A stretch of 64,000 nucleotides of DNA from Candidatus Thalassarchaeaceae archaeon (GCA_023268715.1 JALRLV010000003.1:321-64320); one strand, 5' to 3'. Positions 44,185 to 53,628 are shown, counted from the first letter of the stretch. Notes: generated by a model from the letters alone, not told the origin. Translations and numbers: made by a program.

Positions 44185-45369
44185 TTAGAGACTTTCTTGC
44201 AAAATTTCTGCTAGGTATTCATACTCTTCTATAGTATTGTAAAGATAAGCAGAAATTCGAAAATATCTCATTTCGTGGTGTGGCCAAGGGAACACTGGAA
44301 CTTGGATGCCAAATTCATCGAGGAGTTTGTTGTGAAGTGGGTCGTGCATTTCATCCGCACCTCCTGAATATGTCCCTGGTAGGTCGATTGTAGCCATTGC
44401 AGATATCATCGAGTCTGGAGTTGGAGGGTCGGTGCCCAAACTCTCGCAAAGAAGGTTTCTTGCTTTCAAAGCGAGAGAATTGTTACGCTCCATTATTTCA
44501 TCAAATCCTCCTGAAACCATTGATTCGAGAGTCTCAATGGATTTAGGAATACAGAGAATCGCAGTAGGGTCTCTAGTTCCTTGCCAATCAAATTCGAATC
44601 TGAATTTTTCTTGAGGGGATAAATCTGCATTATGTCCATGACTGATTGTTAGTGGTTTAGTTTCCTTTTTCTTGTCTTCTCTGATGTGTAGGAATGCAGA
44701 CCCTTTCGGGCTACATAGCCATTTGTGACAGTTTCCAGTCACCCAAGCCACATCTAATTTTTCCAAATCCATTGGTACTATGCCTGGGCCATGTGCTGCA
44801 TCAAGCAAAACATCGACTCCCCTCGATTGAAATTCATCGACAAGTTTCTCGAATGGCATTCTAAGTCCCGTGGGGCTTGTTACTGTGTCAATCATTGCTA
44901 GAACTGTTTTAGGTGAAATTGCGGCTAATAATGGTTCGATGATTTCTTCTTCTGAATCACATCTAAATGGCAGGTCTACTATTACGACCTTAGCACCCCA
45001 TCTGGATGCTACGAAATCGATTGCATTCCAACATGCCTGATACGAATGATTTGGAATGATTATTTCGTCTCCTCTATTTAGAACCAAACTTCTAACAACA
45101 GTATTTACTCCACTTGTGGCATTTTGACAAAAGGTCATGCCATCGGGATTTGCGTTGAGAAATTTAGAGAGTTGACGGCTTGCAAAATTCATATTTTCAA
45201 AAGCCTCTCTTTCAAAGAACCGAACAGGGTCTGATTCTAGATGTAATCTCAATCGATTTTGTTCTTCCAAAACCATATTCGGAGTAGCGCCGAAGGAACC
45301 GTGGTTTAGGAAAGTCACATCAGGGTCCAAAGACCAATATTTCTCCAGATGGCTTCTGTTTGGCCTCAT
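44185..45369 (-). CDS. Class V aminotransferase (isopenicillin-N-epimerase-like)
   Basis: 394 aa PLP enzyme. The PLP lysine is in GNCHKWLCSPKG, with DAAHGPG as the Asp-containing cofactor site and LNHGSFGATP at the start, as in isopenicillin-N-epimerase-like and cysteine-desulfurase-related proteins. Substrate unknown. The start overlaps the lipB stop (ATGA, 45366-45369), which places it in the bkd/lipoate operon. A role in sulfur insertion or amino-acid breakdown is conceivable but not shown. Confidence 0.87.
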   Translation of the reverse strand: MRPNRSHLEKYWSLDPDVTFLNHGSFGATPNMVLEEQNRLRLHLESDPVRFFEREAFENMNFASRQLSKFLNANPDGMTFCQNATSGVNTVVRSLVLNRGDEIIIPNHSYQACWNAIDFVASRWGAKVVIVDLPFRCDSEEEIIEPLLAAISPKTVLAMIDTVTSPTGLRMPFEKLVDEFQSRGVDVLLDAAHGPGIVPMDLEKLDVAWVTGNCHKWLCSPKGSAFLHIREDKKKETKPLTISHGHNADLSPQEKFRFEFDWQGTRDPTAILCIPKSIETLESMVSGGFDEIMERNNSLALKARNLLCESLGTDPPTPDSMISAMATIDLPGTYSGGADEMHDPLHNKLLDEFGIQVPVFPWPHHEMRYFRISAYLYNTIEEYEYLAEILQESL

Positions 45370-46076
45370 ACAACCAACTCCCCACTCCAATCTTCAGGTT
45401 GCATCGGTACCCGATCGAGATATTGTTCGGCAAGAACAAGCAATGCTTCTTCCAGCCGTGCACGATCTAGAATTCTCCCTTCAAGGTCATGGGTGTGGCC
45501 GAGGGCTTGTAGGGAAGTGGTCATGCCAGCAGGAAGCCCGCAACAAGAAAGGGCCTCTACTCGGTTAGTGTTTGTATTGTAATTTAGAGCGAGACCATGG
45601 CGGCTTACCCAATGCTTGAATGCCAGTCCAATTGAACATACTTTGTATCCTTCCAACCAAACACCCATCATCCTTTCATCGCGATATCCTTCTATCCCAC
45701 AATCAGCAAGAGCGGCCATAACCCAATCCTCAAGTCGATTGATTATCTTTCGAACAGATTGTTCCCCAACTTGCCACTTGATTATTGGATAAACAACCAA
45801 TTGACCAGGTCCATGATAAGTCATGCCTCCTCCTCTATCTACGACTCTCGTCGGATAATCCGATAGCGCGACGTCCTCCAAGGCTCCATCTCTTTCCGCC
45901 TTAGGACCAAGCGTTACCACCTCTGGATGTTGTACTAGAATCAAAGTATCCGGGATCTCATCTAGGATTCGTTTTTCTTGTAACTTCGACATGGCTGCGT
46001 CGACTACTTCATGTGATTCAATTTCGGCTCTGAGGATTTGCAATTTTAGCAAAAACGACCCTCCATTTTGAATCAT
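45366..46076 (-). CDS. lipB: Octanoyltransferase (lipoate pathway)
   Basis: 236 aa. The RGGGMTYHGPGQLVVYP motif binds the lipoyl chain, and KVCSIGLAFKHWVSRHG plus LSCCGLPAGM hold the conserved Lys and catalytic Cys of LipB. It moves octanoate from acyl carrier protein to the lipoyl domain of E2. ATGA overlaps join it to lpd upstream and to the aminotransferase downstream. Confidence 0.93.
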   Translation of the reverse strand: MIQNGGSFLLKLQILRAEIESHEVVDAAMSKLQEKRILDEIPDTLILVQHPEVVTLGPKAERDGALEDVALSDYPTRVVDRGGGMTYHGPGQLVVYPIIKWQVGEQSVRKIINRLEDWVMAALADCGIEGYRDERMMGVWLEGYKVCSIGLAFKHWVSRHGLALNYNTNTNRVEALSCCGLPAGMTTSLQALGHTHDLEGRILDRARLEEALLVLAEQYLDRVPMQPEDWSGELVV

Positions 46077-47509
46077 GCGGAGTGGATAGCGTGACCGAGG
46101 GTCTTCAATACCCCTTCGTGGAAGGCCTCAGTCATTGTGGGGTGTGCATGGACAGTATCAGCGATGTCTTCCAATAAAGCCCCCATTTCTAGCGCTAGAA
46201 CGAATTCACCATGTAATTCAGCAACGTGGCTTCCAACCGCCTGAATGCCAAGAATAACATGGTCGGATTCACGAGCAGTAACTCGAATGAATCCAGCTGT
46301 TTTCTCTGCTTCCAATGTTAGCGCACGACCGTTTGCTGCTAGAGGGAATTTTCCTGTTATGATTTCTTCACCTCTTTCTTTGGCTTCATCAGGAGACAAT
46401 CCAACAGAGACGATTTCAGGCTCGGTAAAGACGATTGCTGGAATCGCCACCTTATCGAAATCTCTGTTATGTCCTGCAAGTATTTCGGCCACCATTTCGC
46501 CTTGAGAGGAGGCCTTGTGGGCCAACATAGGTTCACCTGCTACATCGCCTATGGCGTAAACACCTGGTACATTGGTTCTACATTGTCGGTCGATACGAAT
46601 GAATCGCCCTCCTGTGTCCATCCTGACACCCATATTTTCCAATCCCCATCCTTTGGTATTCGGACTTCTACCAACAGTTACTAGGACCTTATCAACTTTG
46701 ATTGTCTGCTCTTCTCCATCCTTCTCAAAGGTCAGATGCGCCTTGCGGCTCGCTCCTTTGCCTTTGATTTCTGTACCGCGAGCAAGAGCATTTGTATGAA
46801 CTGCAACCTTATGTTTTTTCAACCAAATTTCGAGCGGTCTTCGAATTTCTTTGTCCATTATTCCAAGAATTGAATCCATTCCTTCTACAACGGTAACATC
46901 AGTTCCCAATTTTGCTAGAGCACAACCTAATTCTAGTCCAATGTAACCACCGCCTACAATAGCGGCAGATTTTGGTAACTTTTGTAGATCCAAAGCACCG
47001 GTAGAAGATAGCACGAACTCTTCGTCACAGGGCATGAAAGGTAAGTCAATATGGCTAGATCCGGTTGCAATAATTACGTTTTCAGCCTCAATTTCAAGAG
47101 CCCCTTCAGAGGTTTCTACAGTGCATTTCTTTGGTCCCGTAAAGGTCGCCCAGCCCTTCACTAATTCTGCCCCAGCGCCCTTCAAAAGTGCCTCTACACC
47201 TTTGTTTAATCGTTCTACTATTGCATCTTTCCAATCTACCAAAGCAGCCATGTCTATTTCAGGCTCTGAGGCTAGAGATAGTCCCATATGGCCTCCTTCA
47301 CTTGCGTGTTGCTGCAGTGATTCGAATCTCTCAGCTGCATGGATAATGGCCTTGCTTGGAATACAGCCCCTAATCAAACAGGTTCCACCTGCTTTGTCTC
47401 CTTCAACAATAACCGTATCTAAGCCCAGTTGGGCACTGCGAATTGCGGCAACATATCCTCCAGGTCCTGCTCCTACAACGAGCACCTTACACTTGCGAGT
47501 TTCAGTCAT
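46073..47509 (-). CDS. lpd: Dihydrolipoyl dehydrogenase (E3)
   Basis: 478 aa flavoprotein. The FAD motif GAGPGGYVAAIRSAQLGL, redox disulfide GGTCLIRGCIPSKA, NAD motif GGGYIGLELGCALAKLG, and the C-terminal HAHPTMTEAFHE (active-site His-Glu) are all present. It reoxidises the dihydrolipoyl arm of E2. Ribosome site gaggtgg precedes ATG 47509. In the bkd operon after E2. Confidence 0.96.
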   Translation of the reverse strand: MTETRKCKVLVVGAGPGGYVAAIRSAQLGLDTVIVEGDKAGGTCLIRGCIPSKAIIHAAERFESLQQHASEGGHMGLSLASEPEIDMAALVDWKDAIVERLNKGVEALLKGAGAELVKGWATFTGPKKCTVETSEGALEIEAENVIIATGSSHIDLPFMPCDEEFVLSSTGALDLQKLPKSAAIVGGGYIGLELGCALAKLGTDVTVVEGMDSILGIMDKEIRRPLEIWLKKHKVAVHTNALARGTEIKGKGASRKAHLTFEKDGEEQTIKVDKVLVTVGRSPNTKGWGLENMGVRMDTGGRFIRIDRQCRTNVPGVYAIGDVAGEPMLAHKASSQGEMVAEILAGHNRDFDKVAIPAIVFTEPEIVSVGLSPDEAKERGEEIITGKFPLAANGRALTLEAEKTAGFIRVTARESDHVILGIQAVGSHVAELHGEFVLALEMGALLEDIADTVHAHPTMTEAFHEGVLKTLGHAIHSA

Positions 47510-47518
47510 TTTTCCACC

Positions 47519-48844
47519 TCACATGAAGATTAGTGCAGGATGTTCAAGCATACGCTTGAGTGACTGCACTAAGGCTGCTCCATCAGCCCCATCGACGATT
47601 CTATGATCAAATGAGCTAGATACATTCATAATTCTTCGAACCACGATACCGCCATTTCTAACCACAGGCATTTCACGTGCTTTGTGAACGCCTAGTATAG
47701 CTACCTCTGGGTGATTGATAATCGGAGTGGCTCCAAGTCCTCCATCTCTTCCGAGGCTAGTAATTGTGAATGTAGAGCCCGTAAGGTCGTCAAGCGAAGC
47801 AGTTCCATCTCTGGCCGCCCCAGACACTCTTTGCATTTCTGCGGCTGCCTGCCAAACATCCATCGCTTCAGCGTGCTTTACCACAGGGACGAATAATCCT
47901 CTATCGGTTTGAGTTGCAATTCCCAAATTAACAGCGCCATACCTTCTAGCAATTCCATTTGCTTCGTCATAATGCCCATTGCATTCAGGATGATTTGGCA
48001 TTATTTTCGCTAGAGCCATCATGATGAATGGAAGATAGGTTAATTTCGGTTGGTCCGGGGACTTTGTTGCATTTAGGAATTGACGCAATTCCTCCAATTC
48101 TGTAACATCGATTTCTTCAAAGTAAGAGAAATGTGGAATATGTCGCTTGGAGATGGTCATTGCTTCGGCAATCTTCCTCCTCAATCCAACTACCTTAATT
48201 TCCTCAACATCACTTCTTCGGGTTGTGTAAGCGACTGGAGCCGCCCCCTGTACCATGCCTCCAGCAGCGATGAATGCATCAAGGTCTGCGTGACGAATTC
48301 GACCCGCTGGTCCGCTACCACGAACTGATGCTAAATTTACTCCTGCCTCGCGTGCACGCCTGCGAACAGCGGGACTGGCCAGCGCTTTACCTCCAGACCC
48401 ACCACTGCTTTCAGTTGGTTTGGAAACCGCTGGTAATGGAGCGGGTGTTGAAATTGCTGGTACAGGTGGAGGCGCAACCGGTTCAGTAGCCACCGGTGGA
48501 GGCGTTTGAGTTGGCTCTGGCTGGGATACAACTTCTGGCTCAACGGTTTTTTCCGGTGCTGGTTCTTCTTCCTCAACTGATTCGACAGGGTTATCTCCAC
48601 CGTCTCCAAATTCAACCAAGGTAGCACCAACTGCAACCATATCACCCACGCCACCATGTAGAGCGGATATTGTTCCATCATGAGGTGAGGGTATTGTCAC
48701 AGTCGCCTTATCTGTCATTACATCTACAAGTGCATCATCTTCGGAGACAGAATCTCCAACGGATACGTGCCATTGCACGACTTCTCCTTCGACTACTCCT
48801 TCTCCGATATCTGGTAGTTTGAATACGCGATTTGTCATTTTCAT
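47519..48844 (-). CDS. bkdB: Branched-chain 2-oxoacid dehydrogenase E2
   Basis: 441 aa. The lipoyl domain (about 1-80) has its lysine in DVMTDKATVTIPSP; a Pro/Glu/Val linker follows, then a peripheral-subunit domain (ASPAVRRRAREAGVNLASV) and the acyltransferase domain ending in SSFDHRIVDGADGA (catalytic His and Asp). It transfers the acyl group to CoA. Start ATG 48844 overlaps the E1-beta stop (ATGA). An ATG at 48976 in frame lies inside E1-beta and is rejected. Confidence 0.94.
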   Translation of the reverse strand: MKMTNRVFKLPDIGEGVVEGEVVQWHVSVGDSVSEDDALVDVMTDKATVTIPSPHDGTISALHGGVGDMVAVGATLVEFGDGGDNPVESVEEEEPAPEKTVEPEVVSQPEPTQTPPPVATEPVAPPPVPAISTPAPLPAVSKPTESSGGSGGKALASPAVRRRAREAGVNLASVRGSGPAGRIRHADLDAFIAAGGMVQGAAPVAYTTRRSDVEEIKVVGLRRKIAEAMTISKRHIPHFSYFEEIDVTELEELRQFLNATKSPDQPKLTYLPFIMMALAKIMPNHPECNGHYDEANGIARRYGAVNLGIATQTDRGLFVPVVKHAEAMDVWQAAAEMQRVSGAARDGTASLDDLTGSTFTITSLGRDGGLGATPIINHPEVAILGVHKAREMPVVRNGGIVVRRIMNVSSSFDHRIVDGADGAALVQSLKRMLEHPALIFM

Positions 48845-49851
48845 TCCTCCATAGTTTTCTTTATTGCATCGGCGATTCTCGCCGGACTGGGCATATAATC
48901 CCATTCTGTTGTGTGCGGGAACGGTGTGTCCCATCCCGTGACTCTCTCTATTGGCGCTTCCAAGTGGTAGAAGCATCTCTCCTGGACACTGGCTGCCATT
49001 TCTGCTCCAAATCCACTAGTTTTCGGTGCTTCGTGAACTATAACACAACGTCCAGTTTTTTCTATTGATTTTACAATCGCATCTTTATCCCAAGGTACCA
49101 GGGTTTGCAAATCAATTAGGTCGCAACTAACTCCACTGTCTATGATTGCCTGTTCGCTTACATGAACCATAGCACCCCAAGAGATAACAGTGCAATCAGT
49201 ACCCTCCATGGCAAGTCTTGCTTCCCCAAGGGGTACTGTGTAATGCGCCTCTGGGACTTCGGCCTCTGGGTGATTTTTCCATGTGGGAACATTATGGGGG
49301 TCGCCATAGAAAGGCCCTCGGTAACATCGCTTGGGCTCGAATACCACAACTGGATCGTTGGATTCAATCGCAGAAATAAGTAGGCCCTTGGAATTATAAG
49401 GTGTCGATGTGTAAACCACATTTATCCCAGAAGTGTGGGTAAATTGAGATTCTGGGCTCTGCGAGTGATGATGTCCACCGCGAATTCCGCCACCTGCAGG
49501 GGTTCTGATTGTTAACGGGCACCAAAACTCACCACCCGACCGGTGTCTAACTTTGGCGATTTCATTTACAATTTGGTCATAGGCTGGGAAGATGTAATCG
49601 GCAAATTGAATTTCTGCCACTGGCCTTAATCCGTTGATCCCCATACCAAATGCGATTGCAGCAATTCCACCTTCGGAGAGAGGTGTGTCGAATACACGGT
49701 GTGTACCGTGTTTTTCTTGCAAACCATCTGAAGTCCGGAAAACACCTCCAAAGTATCCCGCATCTTCGCCAAAGAAGACTACATCAGGGTCTTGCTCCAG
49801 CATAATGTCTAGGGCCGAATTAACTGCTTGAACAATATTCATTTCAGGCAT
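48841..49851 (-). CDS. bkdA2: Branched-chain 2-oxoacid dehydrogenase E1 beta
   Basis: 336 aa transketolase-type subunit. GVFRTSDGLQEKHG, HHHSQSPESQF and VFEPKRCYRG match the BCKDH beta family more than PDH beta. Pairs with E1 alpha encoded just upstream with a one-base gap. ATG 49851 (MPEMNIVQAV) is preferred over the overlapping ATG 49863. Confidence 0.94.
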   Translation of the reverse strand: MPEMNIVQAVNSALDIMLEQDPDVVFFGEDAGYFGGVFRTSDGLQEKHGTHRVFDTPLSEGGIAAIAFGMGINGLRPVAEIQFADYIFPAYDQIVNEIAKVRHRSGGEFWCPLTIRTPAGGGIRGGHHHSQSPESQFTHTSGINVVYTSTPYNSKGLLISAIESNDPVVVFEPKRCYRGPFYGDPHNVPTWKNHPEAEVPEAHYTVPLGEARLAMEGTDCTVISWGAMVHVSEQAIIDSGVSCDLIDLQTLVPWDKDAIVKSIEKTGRCVIVHEAPKTSGFGAEMAASVQERCFYHLEAPIERVTGWDTPFPHTTEWDYMPSPARIADAIKKTMEE

Positions 49852-49852
49852 T

Positions 49853-51100
49853 TTAGTCCACACTCCATTTCTTCATTTCATCCCATTGTTCTTGAAGATG
49901 CCAAGGAACTTCCTCGTATACTTCTGTGAAGATTGTATCCGCTGAAGGATAAGGCCCATTGGCAAGATCTCCGTATGTAACCGCTTCTTTGTAAGCGGCC
50001 ATAACCTCACCATCGACTCTTTCCTCTAATTCCTTTTGCTGCTCTTCCGACCATTCTCCGATTTCAACCAAATGCTGCACTAATCGGTCGATTGGGTCGC
50101 CACCGGGCCAAGCCTCGTGTTCATCTCCGGGCCGATATCTACTCGGGTCATCGCTGGAGGAGTGTGCTCCAGCACGATAGGTAAGCACCTCAATATGAGT
50201 AGCTCCCTCTCCGGCAGCAGCGCGCTCTCTTGCCCATTTCGTAACTGAATAGAGCGCTAAGAAGTCATTTCCATCCACTCTCATTGAAGGGACATTGTAG
50301 GCTAATCCTCTTGCAGCGAATGTTGGGTTACCACTTGCTAAGTTAGCGTGAGTCGAAATTGCCCATTGATTGTTAACGATATTGAGAATCACCGGCGGCT
50401 TGAAGACCGAGGCGAAATTGAGTGCGTAATGGTAATCCCCTTCAGCACTTGAACCGTCTCCTATCCAAGTGATACAGCATTCATCGAGGGCCTTGTATTG
50501 AGAAGCCATCGCAACACCCACAGCTTGACTAAATTGGGTCCCAACGGGGCTTGAAACTGAGATAAAACGCCCCTCGCGATAGGTGTAATGGACAGGCATT
50601 TGCCTACCCTTGACGTTGTCTTCTTCATTACCGATACAGTGGTTGATCATGCTGACCATGTCTCTTCCTCTGACAAATTGCGCTCCAGGCTGTCTGTAGG
50701 TAGGGAATATCCAATCCTGAGTTTCTAATGCCATGGTTTGTGCGATTGCAACAGCCTCTTCTCCAAAGGAGCGCATGTAAAACGACAACTTACCGGTACG
50801 TTGCATTTTCATCATTCTATCATCGAATATTCGCATTCTAACCATGTGTTCTAAGCCTTCGCGAAGCTCATCAGGAGTTAAATCGGGATTCCAAGGGCCA
50901 CTAGCATTACCTTCGAAATCTAGTACTCTTACAAGCCCATATGCATGGTCTGTGGTATCAGATGCAGTGCAATTTAACGGATCGGGCCTAGGAAGATCTC
51001 CTGGCTCATTTTCAAAGGGTGCGAAACTAGCCTTGTCCCCTGGTCGGAAGGGAGCGGAGGGTACGTGCAGGGTTACTTCCTTCTCCTTTTCCCCTTCCAT
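49853..51100 (-). CDS. bkdA1: Branched-chain 2-oxoacid dehydrogenase E1 alpha
   Basis: 415 aa. The thiamine-diphosphate motif is GDGSSAEGD...NNQWAIS. KGRQMPVHYTYREGRFISVS, SIRVDGND-like MRVDGNDFLALY and AGAHSSSDDPSRYR resemble human BCKDHA, which favours 2-oxoisovalerate-type substrates over pyruvate. It decarboxylates branched-chain oxoacids from Val, Leu and Ile breakdown. Second gene in the operon after lipA. Confidence 0.94.
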   Translation of the reverse strand: MEGEKEKEVTLHVPSAPFRPGDKASFAPFENEPGDLPRPDPLNCTASDTTDHAYGLVRVLDFEGNASGPWNPDLTPDELREGLEHMVRMRIFDDRMMKMQRTGKLSFYMRSFGEEAVAIAQTMALETQDWIFPTYRQPGAQFVRGRDMVSMINHCIGNEEDNVKGRQMPVHYTYREGRFISVSSPVGTQFSQAVGVAMASQYKALDECCITWIGDGSSAEGDYHYALNFASVFKPPVILNIVNNQWAISTHANLASGNPTFAARGLAYNVPSMRVDGNDFLALYSVTKWARERAAAGEGATHIEVLTYRAGAHSSSDDPSRYRPGDEHEAWPGGDPIDRLVQHLVEIGEWSEEQQKELEERVDGEVMAAYKEAVTYGDLANGPYPSADTIFTEVYEEVPWHLQEQWDEMKKWSVD

Positions 51101-51122
51101 AATTTAGCCTCCGATTATTCCT

Positions 51123-52211
51123 TCATATTGTTTTGTGCTCCGAGGACAACCGAGCCTCATTGGTAGCGAGCAGATCTTTGCTAGGGTTCAGATGGCTAAT
51201 TGCTGAACCCGTAGAGTCTCTTGTTACGACTGGTTCTCCACCCATTGCTTCTTCCCAAAGCAAACCTGCTCTGTAAGAAGAGCGTACTAACGGTCCACTA
51301 GCGACTGCAGTGAACCCCATTTCTCTTGCGGCTTGGTCCCACTCAGCGAAAGTTTGCGGCTCAGGAAATCTATCGACTGCAAGATGTTTCCAACTTGGTT
51401 GCAGATATTGACCCAGAGTGATCAACTCAACCCCGACCCCCCTTAGCAGTTGCATTGCCTCAACAACTTCTTCATCAGTTTCCCCTACACCGACCATTAT
51501 GCTAGATTTTATTGCCAAATCTGGCCTTAATCGCTTAGCTTCTTCTAGAATATTCAGTGATTGTGTAAACGAAGCACGAGGGTCGCGGACAGTCGAGTCC
51601 AACCTGGGCACACATTCTACATTGTGGGCGAAGACTTTGAGCGGTAGTTCATCAAGTAAAACTGCTAGAGCCTCAAGATTCCCATCTAGGTCTGAGCAGA
51701 GTAATTCTAGTCCAACATCAGGGCATCTTTCGTGTACTGCTTTGATACAATTGCGGTAATGCTGTGCGCCTCCGTCTGCTAAGTCATCACGATTGACTAC
51801 TGTGATAACAGCGTGAGTAACGCCCATTCTATCAACAGCTTCAGCAAGTTCGGCAGGTTCGTTTGGATTCAATGGAGGAGGAGTTTTCTCTGTGCCAACT
51901 GCACAGAACCTACATCCACGTGTGCAGACTTCGCCTGCAATCATGAAAGTAGCAGTCCCTCTACCCCAACAATCGTGTATGTTTGGACACCGAGCCTCTT
52001 CGCAAACTGTATGCAACCCATGTTCGTGGACATTGGATTTCGTCTCATTAAACCGACTTTGTGCATTTCCAGTGGGGAGTGTAGTCCTGAACCAAGAAGG
52101 CAGCCGCTTTCTTTCCGCTTTTCGGCGTTCTTCAGCATTAATCCTGACTGTGTGTCCACAGCTGCTTGACGACACTTCAGTGCCATTTGCTTGGGGCAGC
52201 GGTACACCCAT
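51123..52211 (-). CDS. lipA: Lipoyl synthase
   Basis: 362 aa radical SAM enzyme. The auxiliary cluster motif CEEARCPNIHDC and the SAM cluster CTRGCRFC are present, and a Ser in the C-terminal RSSYRAG region is the expected auxiliary ligand. It inserts two sulfurs into octanoyl-E2. It opens the lipA-bkd-lpd-lipB operon and is divergent from the SDR gene. Sulfur for the auxiliary cluster must come from Fe-S assembly, not visible here. Confidence 0.96.
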   Translation of the reverse strand: MGVPLPQANGTEVSSSSCGHTVRINAEERRKAERKRLPSWFRTTLPTGNAQSRFNETKSNVHEHGLHTVCEEARCPNIHDCWGRGTATFMIAGEVCTRGCRFCAVGTEKTPPPLNPNEPAELAEAVDRMGVTHAVITVVNRDDLADGGAQHYRNCIKAVHERCPDVGLELLCSDLDGNLEALAVLLDELPLKVFAHNVECVPRLDSTVRDPRASFTQSLNILEEAKRLRPDLAIKSSIMVGVGETDEEVVEAMQLLRGVGVELITLGQYLQPSWKHLAVDRFPEPQTFAEWDQAAREMGFTAVASGPLVRSSYRAGLLWEEAMGGEPVVTRDSTGSAISHLNPSKDLLATNEARLSSEHKTI

Positions 52212-52315
52212 TGATTGCGAGGACCGGACACACGGCGTTAATCATTCGCCTCAAACCTCCAGATGAGGTCTTTCAAAACGAGGAGAGATATACGAGACTT
52301 CGTTCGCAAGTAAGT

Positions 52316-53080
52316 ATGGCTCGCAGTGCTGCACTCGTGACAGGGGGTGCTAAGAGAATTGGCGCTGCAATTTGTCTTCACCTAGCAGAAAAAGGCTACT
52401 CGGTCGCAGTCCACCACAATTCGTCTGCAAAAGACGCTGAGCAATTGGCAGAGAAGATTAGACAATTCGGTGTAGATGCTTGCACGGTAAAAGGAGATTT
52501 ATCGAATCCGGAAGAATTTACCAAAATTATTACCGAGGCATCATCCAAAATTGGGCCGATTTTACACCTCGTAAACAACGCATCAAAATTCCAGCATGAT
52601 GATTTAGAAAGTTTTGATGATAAATCTTGGAATGAGCACATGGATGTGAACGCAAAAGCACCTCTGATGTTAACTCGGGAACTACTACAAAATCTCCCTG
52701 ACACCACGGCAGGGTCAGTGGTCAACATTTTGGATCAGAAAATTGCAGCACCTAATCCAGATCACATTTCGTACACTGCCTCAAGATACGCCCTTCTAGG
52801 AATTACCGAGGCTCTTGCGAGGGGCCTTGCTCCTAAACTGAGGATTAACGCTGTCGCACCAGGTCACACATTAGCAAGCCCGGACCAAACAGAGGAAGGT
52901 TTCCATCGAGCACAGACTGAAAGTCCACTAGGGTACGGTCCTTCTCCAGACGACATTGCTCAGGCTGTGGTTTTTCTGATTGGTGGAGAATCGATTACCG
53001 GACAGGTAATTTTCGTCGATGCTGGTGAAAGATTTCTTTCCAGAAGCCGAGACGTTTCATTTGAAACAGAGGGTGTTTAA
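52316..53080 (+). CDS. Pteridine-reductase-like SDR (FolM/PTR1 type)
   Basis: 254 aa short-chain dehydrogenase. The NADP motif TGGAKRIGAAICLHLAEKGY matches PTR1/FolM-type reductases; catalytic-site region SVVNILDQKIAAPNPDHISYTASR has the Tyr of YxxxR where a YxxxK is usual. It would reduce dihydropterin or dihydrofolate. The stop overlaps the folB ATG by one base, which supports a pterin role. Internal ATG 52316 is used; upstream frame runs into the lipA gene. Confidence 0.85.
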   Translation: MARSAALVTGGAKRIGAAICLHLAEKGYSVAVHHNSSAKDAEQLAEKIRQFGVDACTVKGDLSNPEEFTKIITEASSKIGPILHLVNNASKFQHDDLESFDDKSWNEHMDVNAKAPLMLTRELLQNLPDTTAGSVVNILDQKIAAPNPDHISYTASRYALLGITEALARGLAPKLRINAVAPGHTLASPDQTEEGFHRAQTESPLGYGPSPDDIAQAVVFLIGGESITGQVIFVDAGERFLSRSRDVSFETEGV

Positions 53081-53481
53081 TGACTTTACATTCGGATGCC
53101 TTAATGCAAATTTTAACTCGCAATCAGGCGGCGACGTGTTTATTCTTAGAGGATGTAATTAGACAAGTGGATATAGGTGTTCATGACCACGAAATTGGCT
53201 CGCCACAGCGTCTTTCTTTCGATATCTACGTTCTGCTATCCGGAGATAGTGCTCCGGAGGAAGATGAAATTTCTGAAGTGCTTGATTACGAATACTTGGT
53301 GGCAGTTTTAGATGAGACTTTGAATTTGCAGCGAGTTTCACTATTGGAAACACTTGCAAACCGTTTGTTGGATCGATTACTAAATCCTCGTTCGGTTGAG
53401 GCTGCTACTATCGTAATCACCAAACTGGATGTATTGGACGGTGATGGTCAATTGGGCTGTTCCATCACTCGAATAAAGTAG
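53080..53481 (+). CDS. folB: Dihydroneopterin aldolase
   Basis: 133 aa. FLEDVIRQVDIGVHDHEIGSPQRLSFDIYV is the conserved N-terminal part of FolB, and the C-terminus (VEAATIVITKLDVLDGDGQLGCSI) completes the fold. It makes hydroxymethyldihydropterin for folate synthesis. The stop codon directly abuts the CCA end of the convergent tRNA-Leu. The start overlaps the SDR stop (TAATG). Confidence 0.92.
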   Translation: MTLHSDALMQILTRNQAATCLFLEDVIRQVDIGVHDHEIGSPQRLSFDIYVLLSGDSAPEEDEISEVLDYEYLVAVLDETLNLQRVSLLETLANRLLDRLLNPRSVEAATIVITKLDVLDGDGQLGCSITRIK

Positions 53482-53567
53482 TGGTGCAGGGGGTGGGATT
53501 TGAACCCACGAAGCTCTACGCACCGGAGCTTAAGTCCGGCCCCTTTGACCAGCTCGGGTACCCCTGC
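53482..53567 (-). tRNA. tRNA-Leu (anticodon UAA)
   Basis: Read on the minus strand: acceptor GCAGGGG pairs with CCCCTGC, discriminator A, encoded CCA. Anticodon stem CCGGA/TCCGG closes loop CTTAAGC, anticodon TAA. A long variable arm (class II) precedes T arm GTGGG-TTCAAAT-CCCAC. Reads UUA codons. No intron seen in the anticodon loop region. Confidence 0.96.
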
Positions 53568-53610
53568 GAGGTCTCTGAGGACCTTATCAGACTTGAAACG
53601 AGCGGATTTA

Positions 53611-53628
53611 CGCCCCCTCTTGGGGGCG
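53611..53628. promoter_or_regulatory. GC-rich 7-bp hairpin upstream of tRNA-Leu
   Basis: CGCCCCC-TCTT-GGGGGCG is a perfect 7-bp stem with a 4-base loop, 44 bases upstream of the tRNA 5' end, in the divergent spacer to the surface-protein gene. It may be a stem in the surface-gene leader or a tRNA flanking element; no T run follows on either side. Confidence 0.4.

Noticed and set aside
47034-47606. 190-codon plus-strand frame opposite lpd
   Set aside because: Overlaps the strongly conserved FAD and disulfide motifs on the other strand; no family features.
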